Below, piece after piece: positions 42,711 through 54,779 of a stretch of 64,000 nucleotides of DNA. The position numbers and the translations under genes are program-made. Every line of letters starts with the position of its first letter. Position 1 is the first letter of the stretch. The DNA is from Berberis thunbergii. Lineage: Eukaryota; Streptophyta; Magnoliopsida; Ranunculales; Berberidaceae. The notes below the pieces were generated by a model. The model was not told where the DNA came from. It saw nothing but the letters and a program-made list of their open reading frames with translations, and ran no database searches. The stretch covers positions 1 to 64,000 of the forward strand of contig QNQO01005791.1 of assembly GCA_003290165.1 (NCBI GenBank). Direction: 5' to 3'.

Positions 42711-45700
42711 TAATAAAAATTCATTTTTTATGGAATTAATTCTTTCTATTAATTTTCAAATTTCTCATTGCCTTTTTTTTTCATTCAGAAAAAACATTTC
42801 AAACTTTAAACAATTATATTAATTTTCAACGTAAATGATGACTAATACAGTAACCTTGTTCGTATAAATCAATAACTTGTCCATTATAAAAATACAATCC
42901 CAAACAACTTTATACTCTATCAACTTATATATGATTCAGGGGGCTTAATAAGCAGAAACTTACATAGATTAACAATCAAGGACAAACTAAAACTGATCAA
43001 TTTTGAATCAAGGTTTAAAATAAAACAACAAAAAAGATTTTGGAAAGACAAATCCGTAGTGTCCATGCCTTTTCAATCTTAATAAACTTTTCTCCTCGTC
43101 CACATCCAAAGCGTCTGCAAGTTTCATAGAAATCAAACAATCTTTCGCCCTGCAGAACAACGAAGGCACTTCATCAGTTAAAAGAACTCTGAAACTAGTT
43201 AGAACACTACAACACAAATGGTCAATAATAGCATATGACCATAGCGTTTTTAAATAAAATGTTATTGAAAACCCTATAAACAATTGTAAAAGCTATCAAT
43301 CCAATTTCATTTGTGCGCTAAATGAAATGTTATGAAGGCGGGATTGATTTCGCTGGGCGCCAACTATCCCGCGCAAATCGAAAGAAAAAATAAAAGCTAA
43401 CAAAGAAGAGGGAAGGAAGGAAGAAGAATCCCGCTCGATCTGTCTCCCTCTCCCTCTGCATTCAGCTCTCCCTCTCCGATCGTTCTCCCTCTCCCTCTCC
43501 GATCGCTCTCCCTCTCCGTTCTGTTTCTCCCTCTCCAACGTGTTCTACTCATCGCCATACGTGCCGTCGCTCTCCGTTTCAGGTCGGTATCTGATTCTCA
43601 ACACACTCACTCTCTTCTGCTTTGCTTTCACCGCAAACCCTAACGATTTTTAATTTGTATCATTTTTTGTATCAGTTTATGAAGTAATTTGTATCAGTTC
43701 ATGAAGTAATTGTGGAAGTGTTTGGAAGGCTTTGAAGGATCAGTATTTGTATCAGTTTTGGTTGATTGAAGGATCAATTTTTCAGATAGGTAATTCTCGA
43801 ATTGAAATTTTTTCCCTTTCCTCTTTGATTTCCTTATTAGAGTATTAATTTGGTTGAGTTGTGTAGTTCTTCATTTTGAGTAAAATTCCTGCATTTTTCT
43901 TGAAATTTCTTAGGGTTATATGTTTTTTTCTCATTCTGATTGAGAGCATAATTGTTGGGTGCATTTTCATGTGGAGCAAGCTATTTATCAATCCTACCCC
44001 ACCTCTGCAAGCTATTTTCCTCTGATTGTGCTCATTTTGATTTGTCAGATGATTTTTTTTTACTGGAAAATTGATTTAGAGACTATCTTCCTCTGGGAAT
44101 TTTTATGTTTTCATGTTTCATTGACAATTAAGTGTGGTCTTGTTTTACAATATAACTTGACAAATGTAGAAAATTTTCAGTTGCTAGTTAATGGATACAA
44201 GAAACTAGGTTGACTGCCTACCGGTGATCCTAAAACATATACTGCCTTGTTGTCACTCTTCTCCCAAACCTTCAATTTTACTTTGCCAGTTATCTAATAT
44301 CCAGGTCTATAAGTTCTTTATCGCTTTAAATTGATCTTTGAAGAAGATTTATTTTTGCTTGTTACATTGTAGCCAATCTTGAGCGGCTGGAGAATTCGAT
44401 AACAGCAAACAACCATATAAATAACATAAATTCTCGCCCACAAAAAAAAAAAAAAAAAAAAGCAAATGACAAATGACAAAATTAAAGGAAACTAAAAATC
44501 TTATGATTCAGGATTTTCCCATTTTATAAGGTGTGCAGTCTCCCATGGCAATCCGTATATACTCAAGTTTTCTTAATGAGGAGGAGATCTTCATGCCGCT
44601 TTTTACATTTTTCACAAAGCATTAGTTCTGTTATGACTTATGAGGTTGTTCACACACTTATAAAGTGCATGGATACGAGTAGATGACTTTGCGTTTTATT
44701 ATTTACAATAGACCATAGCTTCTCTCAAACGAAGTGAGTCCCAAATGTTTTTGTTGAACCTGTATGGTTTGATCAGTAGGATGATAAGCTTTGAGCTGGT
44801 GTTTTTCAGGCGGGCCTTTTGCAAGTTCAGGACTATGGAATTAGTGTAATTAGTGGTTGTAAGCTTAAGAATGTAAAAAGTATCTAGATTAAGCACTATT
44901 TTTCAGTCTCGTGTCTCAAGAGGGGCCAGGAACTTGGACTCGAGCCTTCCTCTTCTTGTTTCTGTTTAATAGTAATATATAGATATCTTATTATTATTAT
45001 CACAAAAAGAAAACATTGTTTGTGAGTGAGGGTGTCAAATGGATCAATTTTCCAATTTAGCTTTACCTTTTATCGTTAGTTTAGAGTTCTTGTTCGTAAT
45101 AATACCATTTTAAAGTTTCTAACCATGTACACCATTTAGGAGAAAACATGAGTAATTCCTCATAAACACGTAATTCTTACTTTTATACAAGTACATACCC
45201 TGCAACGCTTTAGGGAGTAAGGTCTTAATATCATACATATCGACTAAATCAGCAGAAGGATTCCAACTTTAGACTCCTTTAGTGATCAGGACGTACATTT
45301 TACATTCTCTCTTTGCATGAACCTCATGAGCATGTTTGTTGTTGCAACCAAAAGGGCTGCAGAAGGCCACTAAAAAAAGCTTTAAAATCCAAAGTTCCTA
45401 TCTCTTTTTTCATCTCCACCATTAAATTTAAAATTCCTCCAAGCAAGAAAGAGCAAAACCTTCATCCTCCCAATTCTCATCTTTGGCTTTCTTAGGGGTT
45501 TCAACTCATAGGATTCCAAAATTTACTTATAAAGAGCATTTTAATCAGAGAAAGTAAGGTGGGGAAGATGAGGAATAATTCTGTAAAAATAGTATTTTTG
45601 AGAACAAAGTAGCCGATGGGGGCATCTTCTTTTGGTCCATGCGTTTTACTGTCATACGTCTCACGTGTGATCTTTACATTTTAAAAATTATTCAACTTTT

Positions 45701-46733
45701 GCTTAACTTCTTTATGTCATTTTTACCGCTTAAAAGTTGCTTGCTCATCAACCCAAACTTGTGTTCATATTGCTCTGTGTATCAAAATCAAATATAACAT
45801 TGGTTAATCCTGACAAAGTGTGATTATGGAGATAAGAATGAGTGCGAATGTGACAGCGCGGAGGTAATGAGCTCAAGACATTGAGGATCAAGACATATTA
45901 TGAGTAATTGCTTTGCAATTTCAATATTTTTTTTTCTTTTGTTAATTAGTATGGACATTGAGTACTCGCTAATCTAGTGGTCTTTTCTAGGGTTACTCAT
46001 AACTTTGAAAAACTGAGGCTCTATTTCTTTCGGTTAATTTATCAAAGAGAGCCAAGATGATGATATCTAATCTTCATCATCAGTATGTGTAGCTATGGAA
46101 AAGTAGAAAACTACTTGCAATCATCCAGCGGGGGTTCCATTTGATTGTTGAATCCGACTACTTTAGTAAAGCAGACAGTATAAGCCAATAAGCTATACTA
46201 ACATGAATGAAAGATACCATTGCATGCAAATTCTACGGCAAACAAGGTCTACAGCTAGATAGTATCCATTTTTGTATTTGATACAATGGGGTTCACAACA
46301 GGATTAGTTGAAGATACGGAACGAGAGTGATCGAAATCTCAGTGTAGAACTAGGGACCATATATAAGATATAAATAAAAGAAGTTTGGCCTACAAAAGAT
46401 ATAGATAATGCGAGGGGAGATTTCAATTTTGTAAGCAAGTGATGGTCTGGTCAGGTGAAAAGGCCAAAATTTATCCAATTTGAACCCCTTTATCACATTT
46501 ATGTTGTAGCATTGTGTGATTTTAATTTTTGTGTTTACGTTTAACATTTATGCTGCCAGTTTGTAATGCTTTCAGAACGGATATGAATATGTGTTTAGTA
46601 TGAAATTGGATTTCCATTCAAGTACTGCTTATATATATATATATATATATGAAACTTTCAATTACCCCATGAAGATTTAAGTAGTTATTTGTTTGAATTT
46701 TAGAATTTGTTGGGCTGAGTACTACAAGAAAAT
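42711..46733. other. Interior of the CACTA element upstream of the transposase
   Basis: No exon was recognised. 43.43-43.56 kb is a strong CT-rich tract (TCTCCCTCTCC repeats) that looks like a promoter or leader of the element; sequence after it resembles a leader with an intron. Also present are a poly-A run (about 44443-44461) and a (TA)n run at 46631-46652. Confidence 0.45.
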
Positions 46734-48798
46734 ATGATGCTGGATAAAGGTTGGGTGGGTCTGCACAGGTACAAATTTAGTTGTGCGTAGTTAGATATTT
46801 ATTATAGAATTAGAAATGTCTGAGGTCTTAGAGCAAAATATTTTTCTTGTCTTTTTTGTCATAGAGCTGATCCTGAGTACGAGAAAGGAGCATGGAATTT
46901 TGTGAAAATGGTTACAAACAACTTGGGAAATCCTAAAATGATATTATGCCCTTGCGTAGATTGTCGCAATCTAGAGCATCAATGTGGCAGTACTGTTGTT
47001 GAACATTTGGTTATAAGGGGAATGGATGCGAAGTACAAACAAAGTAAAGATTGGTATGAGCATGGGGAGAAGATAATTATGAATGGTGATTTTATTCCTG
47101 AAAAAATGTGGAACGACGAGACATATAACTTATATAGAGCTGCCCACTTTTTTGATGAAGAATATTTGAAGCCTACTGAGTTGGTTAATGAAGACTACAT
47201 TGAGCCTACTAAATCCATAAATGCTGATGATTTTATAGAAAAACTAAAAGATGCAGAAACCCCTTTGTACCCGAACTGTTCAAATTACAACAAGCTATCA
47301 GCCATTGTAGCTTTATATCGACTTAAAACTCAAAGTGGATGGTCTAATAAAAGTTTTAGTGAGCTTCTTGAGACATTGGCAGACATGATTCCACAAAACA
47401 ATGTACTTTTGAAGTCATTTTACTCGGTTAAAAAGTTTCTCAAGTCATTTGAGATTAGTTATGAAAAGATTCATGCCTGTGAGAATGATTGCAGTCTATT
47501 TAGAAAAGAGTACCAAGACTTGGACAATTGTCCTAAATGTGGTGCTTCAAGATGGAAGAAAAATAAGAGGACCAAAGAGATTAGAAAAGGTATTCCAGTT
47601 AAAGTTTTGAGGTACTTTCCTATAATTTCAAGATTCAAAAGGATGTTTAGGTCTGAAAAATGGCTGCAGATTTAAGGTGGCATTTCAATAATAAAAGCAC
47701 AGATGGAAAAATGCGGCACCCTGTTGATTCTGTAACATGGGAATTGGTTAATGGTAAATGGGAATCATTTGCAGCTGATCCACGCAATCTCAGACTTGGT
47801 CTTTCTACTGATGGTTTTAATCCTTTTTCCATGTTAAGCTCTAAATACAGTTGTTGGCCAGTGATGCTAGTTAACTACAATTTGCCTCCTGCGTTGTGCA
47901 TGAAGAAAGATAATATCATGTTAACGCTATTGATTCCGGGTCCAAAGCAACCTGGAAATGACATAGACGTCTACTTACAGCCACTTATAGAAGACTTGCA
48001 ACATTTGTGGCACAATGGAGTGGAGGCATATGATGCGTTTGGTGAAAATATTTTTAATCTCAAAGCACTTTTGCTATGGACCATAAGTGATTTTCCAGCA
48101 TATGGAAACCTCGCAAGATGTTGTACAAAAGGTAAAAAGGCATGTCCTATTTGTGGCAAAAATACGCACTACAGATGGTTAACGCACAGTAAGAAATTTG
48201 CATACATGGGTCATAGAAAATTTCTGTCACCCACACATGAATATCGAGGAAAGAAGGCTTGGTTTGATAACAATGTGGAACATGGAAGGAAGCCTAGAAT
48301 CTTGTCTGGTCGGAACATTTCTATTGCTCTTAAGAATTTTCCAAATGATTTTGGAAAATGTCATAAGAAAAAAAGAAAGAGAAATGATAATGCTAAAGAT
48401 GTTGATGCTGATGACGATGTTGATGGCAATGACGATGATGATGATCATGATGAGCTATCAAGGTGGAAGAAAAGGTCAATATTTTTCGATTTACCATATT
48501 GGGAGGTTAGTTTTTAGGTCTTTAATCGCTTAGTTTTTTTATATTCAGTAATGGTCTAAAAAAATAAGTATTAATGGTTACGTTCATGTTTCTGTAGGAA
48601 CTTCCATTACGTCATAATTTAGACGTAATGCATGTCGAAAAAAATGTTTGTGAAAGCATTATAGGCACAATGTTGCATTGTGGAAAGTCAAAAGATGGGG
48701 TTAATGCTCGTAAGGACTTAAATGATATGCAAATACGGAAGGACCTGCATCCACAACCTCATGGAAGCAAAACATACCTTCGTAAGGACTTGCTATAG
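46734..48798 (+). pseudogene. TNP2-type CACTA transposase, frameshifted and C-terminally truncated
   Basis: Exon 1 (46734-46768) encodes MMLDKGWVGLHR. Exon 2 (46865-48505) and exon 3 (48598-48798) follow with GT..AG introns. The N-terminal transposase-associated domain has MILCPCVDCRN and VVEHLVIRGM. The Transposase_21 core has WSNKSFSELLETLADMIP, CPKCGASRW, LRWHFNN, RHPVDSVTW, STDGFNPF, LLIPGPKQPGNDIDVYLQPL, CPICGKNTH and LPLRHNLDVMHVEKNVCESI. The frame changes in an A5 run at about 47656-47660, so 46902-47675 and 47660-48517 overlap in different frames. Exon 3 stops at TAG (48796) and the DUF4218 and C-terminal regions are absent. An intact enzyme is not encoded. Confidence 0.88.
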
Positions 48799-49870
48799 AG
48801 ATTTTTTACCTTTTAAATGCATTTGGTCATTTTGACAATGATTAGTCTTGTTGTTCAAGTACTTACAATTGGGTATGCGTGCATGGGTATGTAGCTGCTG
48901 ACTATGCTTGCATGGTTATGTTCAAGCCTTTCTACCTCAGCTTCAATTTGAGTATGAAATTCAGGACTAAATCAACTAATGATCGGAGGCAGGTATTGAG
49001 GTATGCTTCAAATTTAGTATAAATGCAGCTCCGGAGTCGGGTATTGAGGTATGGTTTATGTTAGAATGTCAGGATTAGACAATAAAGTAGTAGTGGTTTG
49101 GTACCTCTATTTAGACAATAAAGTAGTAGTGGTTTGCTGAATCTTCATTTTACCCTTTTTTTTGTCTTTCAACTCCCTTTATTTATTTATTTCCTCCTGT
49201 GATTTAATATGTAATGCTAATCCATAGGATCATGGTGTTATACACGTTTAGTTCGAAATGCAGAGTACTTGATGTCATGTAAGCGATTCTGGTTTCAGGT
49301 AAGATTCTTAATGCAAACCATTTTTTTATTCCTCTGTATCATACTTGAACCTGTCAAACTGACTTCATTTCTCTGAGTAGTTATTCATGATTTAGGCCTT
49401 TCTCAAGGCGTGGAATTGCTGAGTGTAGATAAGGTACCAGAATGGTGTTATGGATTAGTGTTTGTGCATATGTGATCTTCTTTACTTTGAGGTATTTTGA
49501 TTCAATCTTTGGTATGGAGTTCCTTTGCAAGTTCTAATTTTGATGCCCTTTCAATTATTTTCTCTTTAACTTCATGAATATTAAGATCTTGGGAGGTTTA
49601 CTAGTTTTGTTTCAGCTCAGATTTCACAGTTTTTTGTACTATTATTAGAATGTTTATATTCTACTTTTCATGTTAACTGACCATGATAGAGCTAAAATTA
49701 ATTAATCTTGTTTTTGAATTGGGTTAAGTGAAGTTTTGGTTTTGTTTAAGCTGAGAATTTTGTTCTTGAATTTTGATTGAATTTGTATGTTTCCTGCTTG
49801 TAGGTAGATTTGATATTGTGAAGAACTTCTAGTCAACGTTGCGTTGGCAATTTAGCGATATTTGGGTGTA
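48799..49870 (+). other. Spacer, probably captured leader of the choline kinase fragment
   Basis: No ORF. A TTTCAG/GTAAGATTC pair near 49295-49307 and the tract before the ATG at 49871 look like 5' leader exons and introns that came with the captured gene. A 30-bp direct repeat (TAGACAATAAAGTAGTAGTG) lies at about 49077 and 49113. Confidence 0.4.
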
Positions 49871-50215
49871 ATGGGTACTGAACTTGTGAACCACATTGAC
49901 AGTATTCCAGGAGAAGCAAAGAAGATTTTGTTTTCAATAGCTTCAACATGGAACGATGTCATCGATTTGAATGCGTTGCAGGTGACCCCCTTGAAGGGTG
50001 CTATGACAAATGAAGTTTTTCAGATAAATTGGATAACTGAGAAAGGGAAAAGCCCTCGAAAGTGTTTGGTTCGGATTTACGGTGAAGGTGTGGATGTTTT
50101 CTTTAATAGGGATGATGAGATTCGAACGTTTGAATGCATGTCAAAGCACCGTCAGGGGCCTCATCTTTTGGGGCGTTTCGAAAATGGTCGCGTTGAGGAG
50201 TTCATACATGCCAGG
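49871..50215 (+). pseudogene. Captured choline/ethanolamine kinase exon 1
   Basis: The open frame starts at ATG (49871) and ends at a donor (AGG|GTATAA). It matches the N-terminal lobe of plant choline kinases: [16 protein letters not shown] (nucleotide-loop region), [50 protein letters not shown]. The catalytic Brenner motif and the rest of the kinase are absent. No stops are present in the exon, so capture may be recent or the sequence constrained. The parent enzyme makes phosphocholine in the cytosol. Confidence 0.88.
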
Positions 50216-50858
50216 GTATAATTCTAATCCCTATGTCTTTATTTATGAATTTGGAATTTAGTTTATGTTATATAAAGGGCAGAGGTGAGAGAACTTGGTT
50301 GGTTAGTACTTTTATTAGTGCAAGTAGTTACATGCACATTTTGATGAATATCGTAAGAAATGATGATTCTGGCAAAATGACACTGAAACATCCATATCCA
50401 TCATTTCATACATTGAAGTCATAAGAGATACTATTTTCTTTGGATTTGGACTGATAGAGCTAAGATTTAGTGGATGATAGGTAAGACAGAAATAGACTTG
50501 AAGGTTGAATCTTGTGGAAGGAGCCTACTTTTTAGGTCTCTGCTAGGATTTGAATAGCCGAACTGCTGAACAGTGTTTCAATTATATAAACATTGTACTA
50601 ATAGTAGAAATAACAAAAATGTTAACTTCAATCTTGGCTTTTTGGTCAGTTTTATGTCATTCTCTTTGCAACTGCTATTGCTGAGCTTCGGGGCTTATTG
50701 CAGTCTGTTTATTGCAGTCTGCTACTGCTGGTTATACTGCACTTTAAGACAGCATTCTGTTTATTGCAGTCTGCAAAACATAAGGTACAACCACATCAAT
50801 TTATCGCACTTTTCAGTCTCACACTTTTCATTAATCTATAGTTATTTTCTACAAACAG

Positions 50859-50938
50859 GTCAGGACAGATTGTACTTTTTGATTGTTGTAATGCCTGGAG
50901 AAAACGGAACCGGAAAGACAACATTCATTTGCATGCTG
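50859..50938 (+). pseudogene. Captured ABCE/RLI ATPase exon (Walker A)
   Basis: Flanked by AAACAG acceptor and GT donor. It reads VVMPGENGTGKTTFICML, close to the second ATPase site of ABCE1/RLI (pattern VMLGENGTGKTTFIRMLAG). The Walker A motif GENGTGKT is intact. The upstream part (DRLYFLI) has drifted from the family. Other P-loop families are less likely because of the exact GENGTGKTTFI. Confidence 0.6.
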
Positions 50939-51439
50939 GTACTTTCCTATAGATGTTGGTTTATTTCAACTATATATGACAGTTCATCTCTCACATGGGT
51001 TAGTAATTGATTATGGTTAGAATGTTTAGGATCACAAACATGTGCAACATATTATAGAACACTTATTATTAGAGTGTTAAAAAATGCTGGTACGACCAGA
51101 CTCGACTCGACTCCGATCAGATTAGATAAATCCACAATATTGTCATGCGAAGAGTTTGGGTTTTCTTGTCGTACTAAGGTTTGGTTTACAAAAAGTTACC
51201 CTCAGTATGAATTATATTTTAGGGCCAAAACTGTTTATTTTTACAGCCTTAAATTTTCTCTCAACATGTCCCCACCATTTCTAAACACTTGCTAGAAACT
51301 CTCCCACGTTATTTTCTATCGAAGTATCTCAACATACTAATTGTCATATATAACTATAAGTCTATATAAAATACATCAAGCAAAAAAAATCAAAGGAACC
51401 ATATAAATCGATTTATTATACAACTACTACTACATCAAA

Positions 51440-51464
51440 GGGGGGGGGGGGGGGGGGGGGGGGG
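51440..51464. repeat. Poly-G run, 25 bases
   Basis: Twenty-five consecutive G. It can form a quadruplex on this strand and is likely to be length-variable or a sequencing weak point. Confidence 0.9.
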
Positions 51465-51662
51465 TTTATGAACAAAGCAGCCTTGGTGCTAAAACACTAC
51501 TAGCAAATATTCGCGATGAAGTTCAAATTTGGTAAATCATAGAGTACTTTGTGATGTTGGTTTGTTGGGAATATAAACCAACATTCATTTGCATGCTGGT
51601 CATATATAGGCATGTAACATTTTCATTTTTTTTTTTTGATAATTTGATCTTTCATAACTCAG

Positions 51663-51764
51663 GAATGGACCCTATAAATGGAAGGAATATGTTCCAGCAA
51701 CTAGTGCGCGCTGTTAGCCAACGCACCCCAGTCCTTATTGACCGGGATGAACCTTTTCCTATCT
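51663..51764 (+). pseudogene. Exon-like fragment, parent gene not recognised
   Basis: CTCAG acceptor, 102 bp open in one frame (MDPINGRNMFQQLVRAVSQR, then TPVLIDRDEPFPI), donor GTAAGA. The splice sites and protein-like composition suggest another captured exon. I cannot name the parent. Confidence 0.4.
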
Positions 51765-52012
51765 GTAAGATCCAGTCCCTAACTCCTTATGTTTTACTTT
51801 GCTATATGATTTAATTTCTTTAGATTTAATAATATATTCCTGGATTTAATTTATATTGCTATGGAGAACACAAATAGCACATGTACATACAAGATACTGC
51901 TGTTAAAAACATAGCACAAAGAACATAAAGCAAACAACAATTGGCATGAAAGATTTGTACTGCTAATCTTTTTTCGTCATTTATTGAGTTAGGAAAGTGT
52001 TGCTTTTTGTAG

Positions 52013-52074
52013 ATGGACAGAGTTCAGCCCAGTGGATGGTGTTTGAGAGACAAATTCGAGAATTGAAGGCTTAA
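52013..52074 (+). pseudogene. Exon-like fragment ending in a stop, not recognised
   Basis: After TTTTTGTAG a frame reads GQSSAQWMVFERQIRELKA and then TAA. A tract with TCTGGCAGTAATAGCTG repeats (52110-52210), like a 3' untranslated region, follows. Possibly the last exon of a captured gene. Confidence 0.35.
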
Positions 52075-52322
52075 CCTATGTACGACCTTTGATCGCCCGA
52101 TGATAGCTGTCTGGCAGTAATAGCTGTTGTTGTTGCTGCTGCTGTTTTTGTTGATGTGGCTTCTATCTGGCAGTAATAGCTGTTTTTGTAATGCTTCTGT
52201 CTGGCAGTAAATTCTTTTCTAGCTTAGTTTAAAATTTTGAGTGATTTCTCTCATCCTCAAATAATGATAGAAATTGGTCTAAGAAGTTAATTAATATTCA
52301 GCTTGATTTCTAATCTTTGCAG

Positions 52323-52415
52323 GGTGTCTTTTGGAGAAACTGGTGTAGGTGCTGTTTCACAGCAGCTTTATTCGTCACTTACGAGCATCCAAATGGGCCT
52401 TGCAGAGGACAACAG
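52323..52415 (+). pseudogene. Exon-like fragment, parent gene not recognised
   Basis: TTGCAG acceptor, then VSFGETGVGAVSQQLYSSLT and SIQMGLAEDNR, then donor GTTGG. Protein-like, but not assigned. Confidence 0.4.
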
Positions 52416-53193
52416 GTTGGAAAAAAAAAAATTATTTCAATTTATGTTAGCATGTCCTTTGAAATTGCTAGTCTTGTGTTTCTAACCCAATGCCTTGAAC
52501 ATATGGTGGCATGCACCTATCTAGGAACTGTTTGTCATTTTCTGTTATTGTACAAAAACATGTCTGTATATATCCTTTTCTTCTTTATGAATGGCTGTTC
52601 GCATTTTCGTTTTTTACTTGGACATGAAAACAAAAGAGCATCTACAAGAGCATTCCCTTATTTCATTGAATAAAAGTGTTGATAACATGGAGGATCACAC
52701 AAGATTCCCTTGTTTCTCACAGCCACGATTACTAAAAAACCATTCCACCAGTAGAAATATCTGTTAATTCCTTTTCTAGTGTCAATGTATTGTCTGCATC
52801 TTCTCCCTGAAACACATCAGAGCTTACTGTGTAGAACCTTTCTTTCAGTTTACATCATCTTATGGTTTTAGAAAATTCTAGCTGATTTCTTGTTTATTTT
52901 TTATATTGGTTGGAAAAACTATGATATTGGGGTATTGAAGCAGCTTTATTGGTATGCTACTTTAAGGTGCACATTATAGTTAGTGACGAATAACTTTGAA
53001 TTATCTTAACGTACTGATAACTTACAGTACTTGTCACCATTTCATGGATTTACATAATCTAGAGAACCAGTTTTAATGCGTGTTAGCATGTGATCGTGCA
53101 TATAGACTTTTATGATATACTGTTAGCTCAGCTTTCATTTTCTTTCTTTTTTTCCCGGCCTTATTTGCTTATGCATTTATTTTTATTTTTCAG

Positions 53194-53425
53194 GTAAGAA
53201 CTATGAGAAGGTATGTGAGATTTGCCACATTACACTTAATAAAAGTGCTATATTTGGTGATAATGGAGCTATATGTACAGGGGGTGTGAGGATAGGTATG
53301 TATAAGATTCTGTTAGTGTTTGCTTGTTGAAATTCAATATCTTCATGGGTTATCAATCAGCTTCATACGTAATTTCACCAGGTACTCCTGCTATGACATC
53401 TCGAGGATGCATAGAGGTCGACTAA
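53194..53425 (+). pseudogene. Captured serine hydroxymethyltransferase exons
   Basis: Two exons with intact splice sites. 53194-53295 reads KNYEKVCEICHITLNKSAIF and GDNGAICTGGVRIG. 53382-53425 reads TPAMTSRGCIEVD and then a TAA. This is the C-terminal region of plant SHMT (family pattern VCE-x-CHIT-x-NK, then GGVRIG-TPAMTSRG). The active-site lysine region lies upstream and is absent. SHMT interconverts serine and glycine with folate. It lies about 300 bp upstream of the SMXL fragment on the same strand. Confidence 0.85.
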
Positions 53426-53741
53426 ATAGGTGCATCTGTCCTTGAGCACCATGGCTCCTGTTTTCCTGTGCGGCTCTGGATGAATTTGCTGGGTCGTGAC
53501 AGACCCTGGAACAGCTGTGAGGAGCGACTGCAGGGACAATCTGTGGTGTCGCCATTTGTTGATTATGGTTCGTGAACAAATTCTCCACTGTTTTGTTACA
53601 GGAAAATATACTACTGCTTCATGATTTTCTCGACATTCTACCAAAGGTTTTTGGTGCATTTTCTGACAGCTTATATAGTTTTTGGTTATATACTACTGCT
53701 TCATGATCACTCTTGCACTTGGTACTTCTTTATTTTCGGGG

Positions 53742-54440
53742 AAGGAGAAAGGAATGGAGGAATTACAAAAGCTATTGCAAGAGAATGTTCCTTGGCAATG
53801 TGAGGCAATGCCTTCAATATCAAAAGCTCTGCTTGACCCAAAAGCTAGTAAGAAAAATGGGACTTGGTTATTGATTCAAGGGGATGATTGGATGGGCAAA
53901 AGGCGACTGGCTCGAGCAATAGTGGAATATTCCTTTGGTGGGTCTGGTGATCAGTTAGTTCACATGAACAGGAGAAGAGAAGATGAGCCCAACCCATGTC
54001 AAACCCTTGGAGAAGCATTAAGAAAAGACAGAAAGTGTGTGATTTTGATAGAAGGGGTCGACTTTGCTGATACCCAGTTCTTGAAATTCCTTTCTGATGG
54101 CTATAATGACAGTAACTTCGAAGTATCACTTGGGAGAGAGGTGAGTTTTCGCAGGCTATGTTCATTTTGACTACAGGTGCTAATCAGGAGAGAAGGGAAC
54201 TTCAGATGGCATAATCCACATGAAATTGCACATTGAAAATTCAGTTGAATCTGGTCACAAGCGAAAAGCAGAATGGGATTCACCAAAAGAATCCAAATAT
54301 CGAAGAACAAGTGATGAGGAAGACATCATTTCATCAATCAAGCAAAGTGAAAAGGTGTTCTCAAGGCAATTAGCTCAAACACACTTGACTTGAACATCCT
54401 AGCTGAGGAAGAGGAGGACAACAACAAAAGTGAAATCCAG
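53742..54440 (+). pseudogene. Captured SMAX1-like (SMXL4/5-type) fragment
   Basis: Open segment MEELQKLLQENVPWQCEAMP, then NGTWLLIQGDDWMGKRRLAR, IEGVDFADTQFLKFLSDG. A frame change occurs near 54140, where GTGAGT/TACAG-like signals also sit. It continues as DGIIHMKLHIENS, HKRKAEWDSPKESKYRRTSD and, after another shift, LDLNILAEEEED. This is the second Clp-like ATPase region and the D2 linker of SMXL proteins (strigolactone/karrikin-type repressors, phloem regulators for SMXL4/5). The Walker A is changed (GDDWMGKRR), as is usual in this family. Broken by at least two frameshifts. Confidence 0.82.
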
Positions 54441-54779
54441 GTGCAAATCAATTTGTTGATTCATTACTGCTGATGCATCAAACACACCTGTCATTCATTA
54501 CTGCTGATGCATCAGGTGCAAATCAATTTGTTGATTATGCTGATTCACTTTAGAAGCATCTAACTGAATCCAGGAATAGGCAAGTGTTGTGTTGAATATT
54601 CTGCAGTAGTTAGTTGCTCCCCTTCCTGTTTTCGAGAGAATTATTGTGCACCATGAATGGTTTTGTATTGGTACATTTTCAAGCTATTATTCAAATTTGT
54701 TGTCAATAAAATGTATTCCATAATCTTGTGTCTTGATCTACTTTCCTTTTCAAGTTTCCAGATTACGGTGAACTGGCTC

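Noticed and set aside
43296..43538. 80-codon Glu/Arg-rich frame on the minus strand
   Set aside because: It is a translation of the CT-rich tract (TCTCCCTCTCC repeats).
48227..48533. Met- and Ile-rich frames of 73-111 codons over the GATGATGAT tract
   Set aside because: They are alternate frames of the acidic linker in the transposase exon.
53391..53659. 94-codon minus-strand frame opposite the SHMT fragment
   Set aside because: It is a shadow of plus-strand exon and intron sequence and shows no motif.
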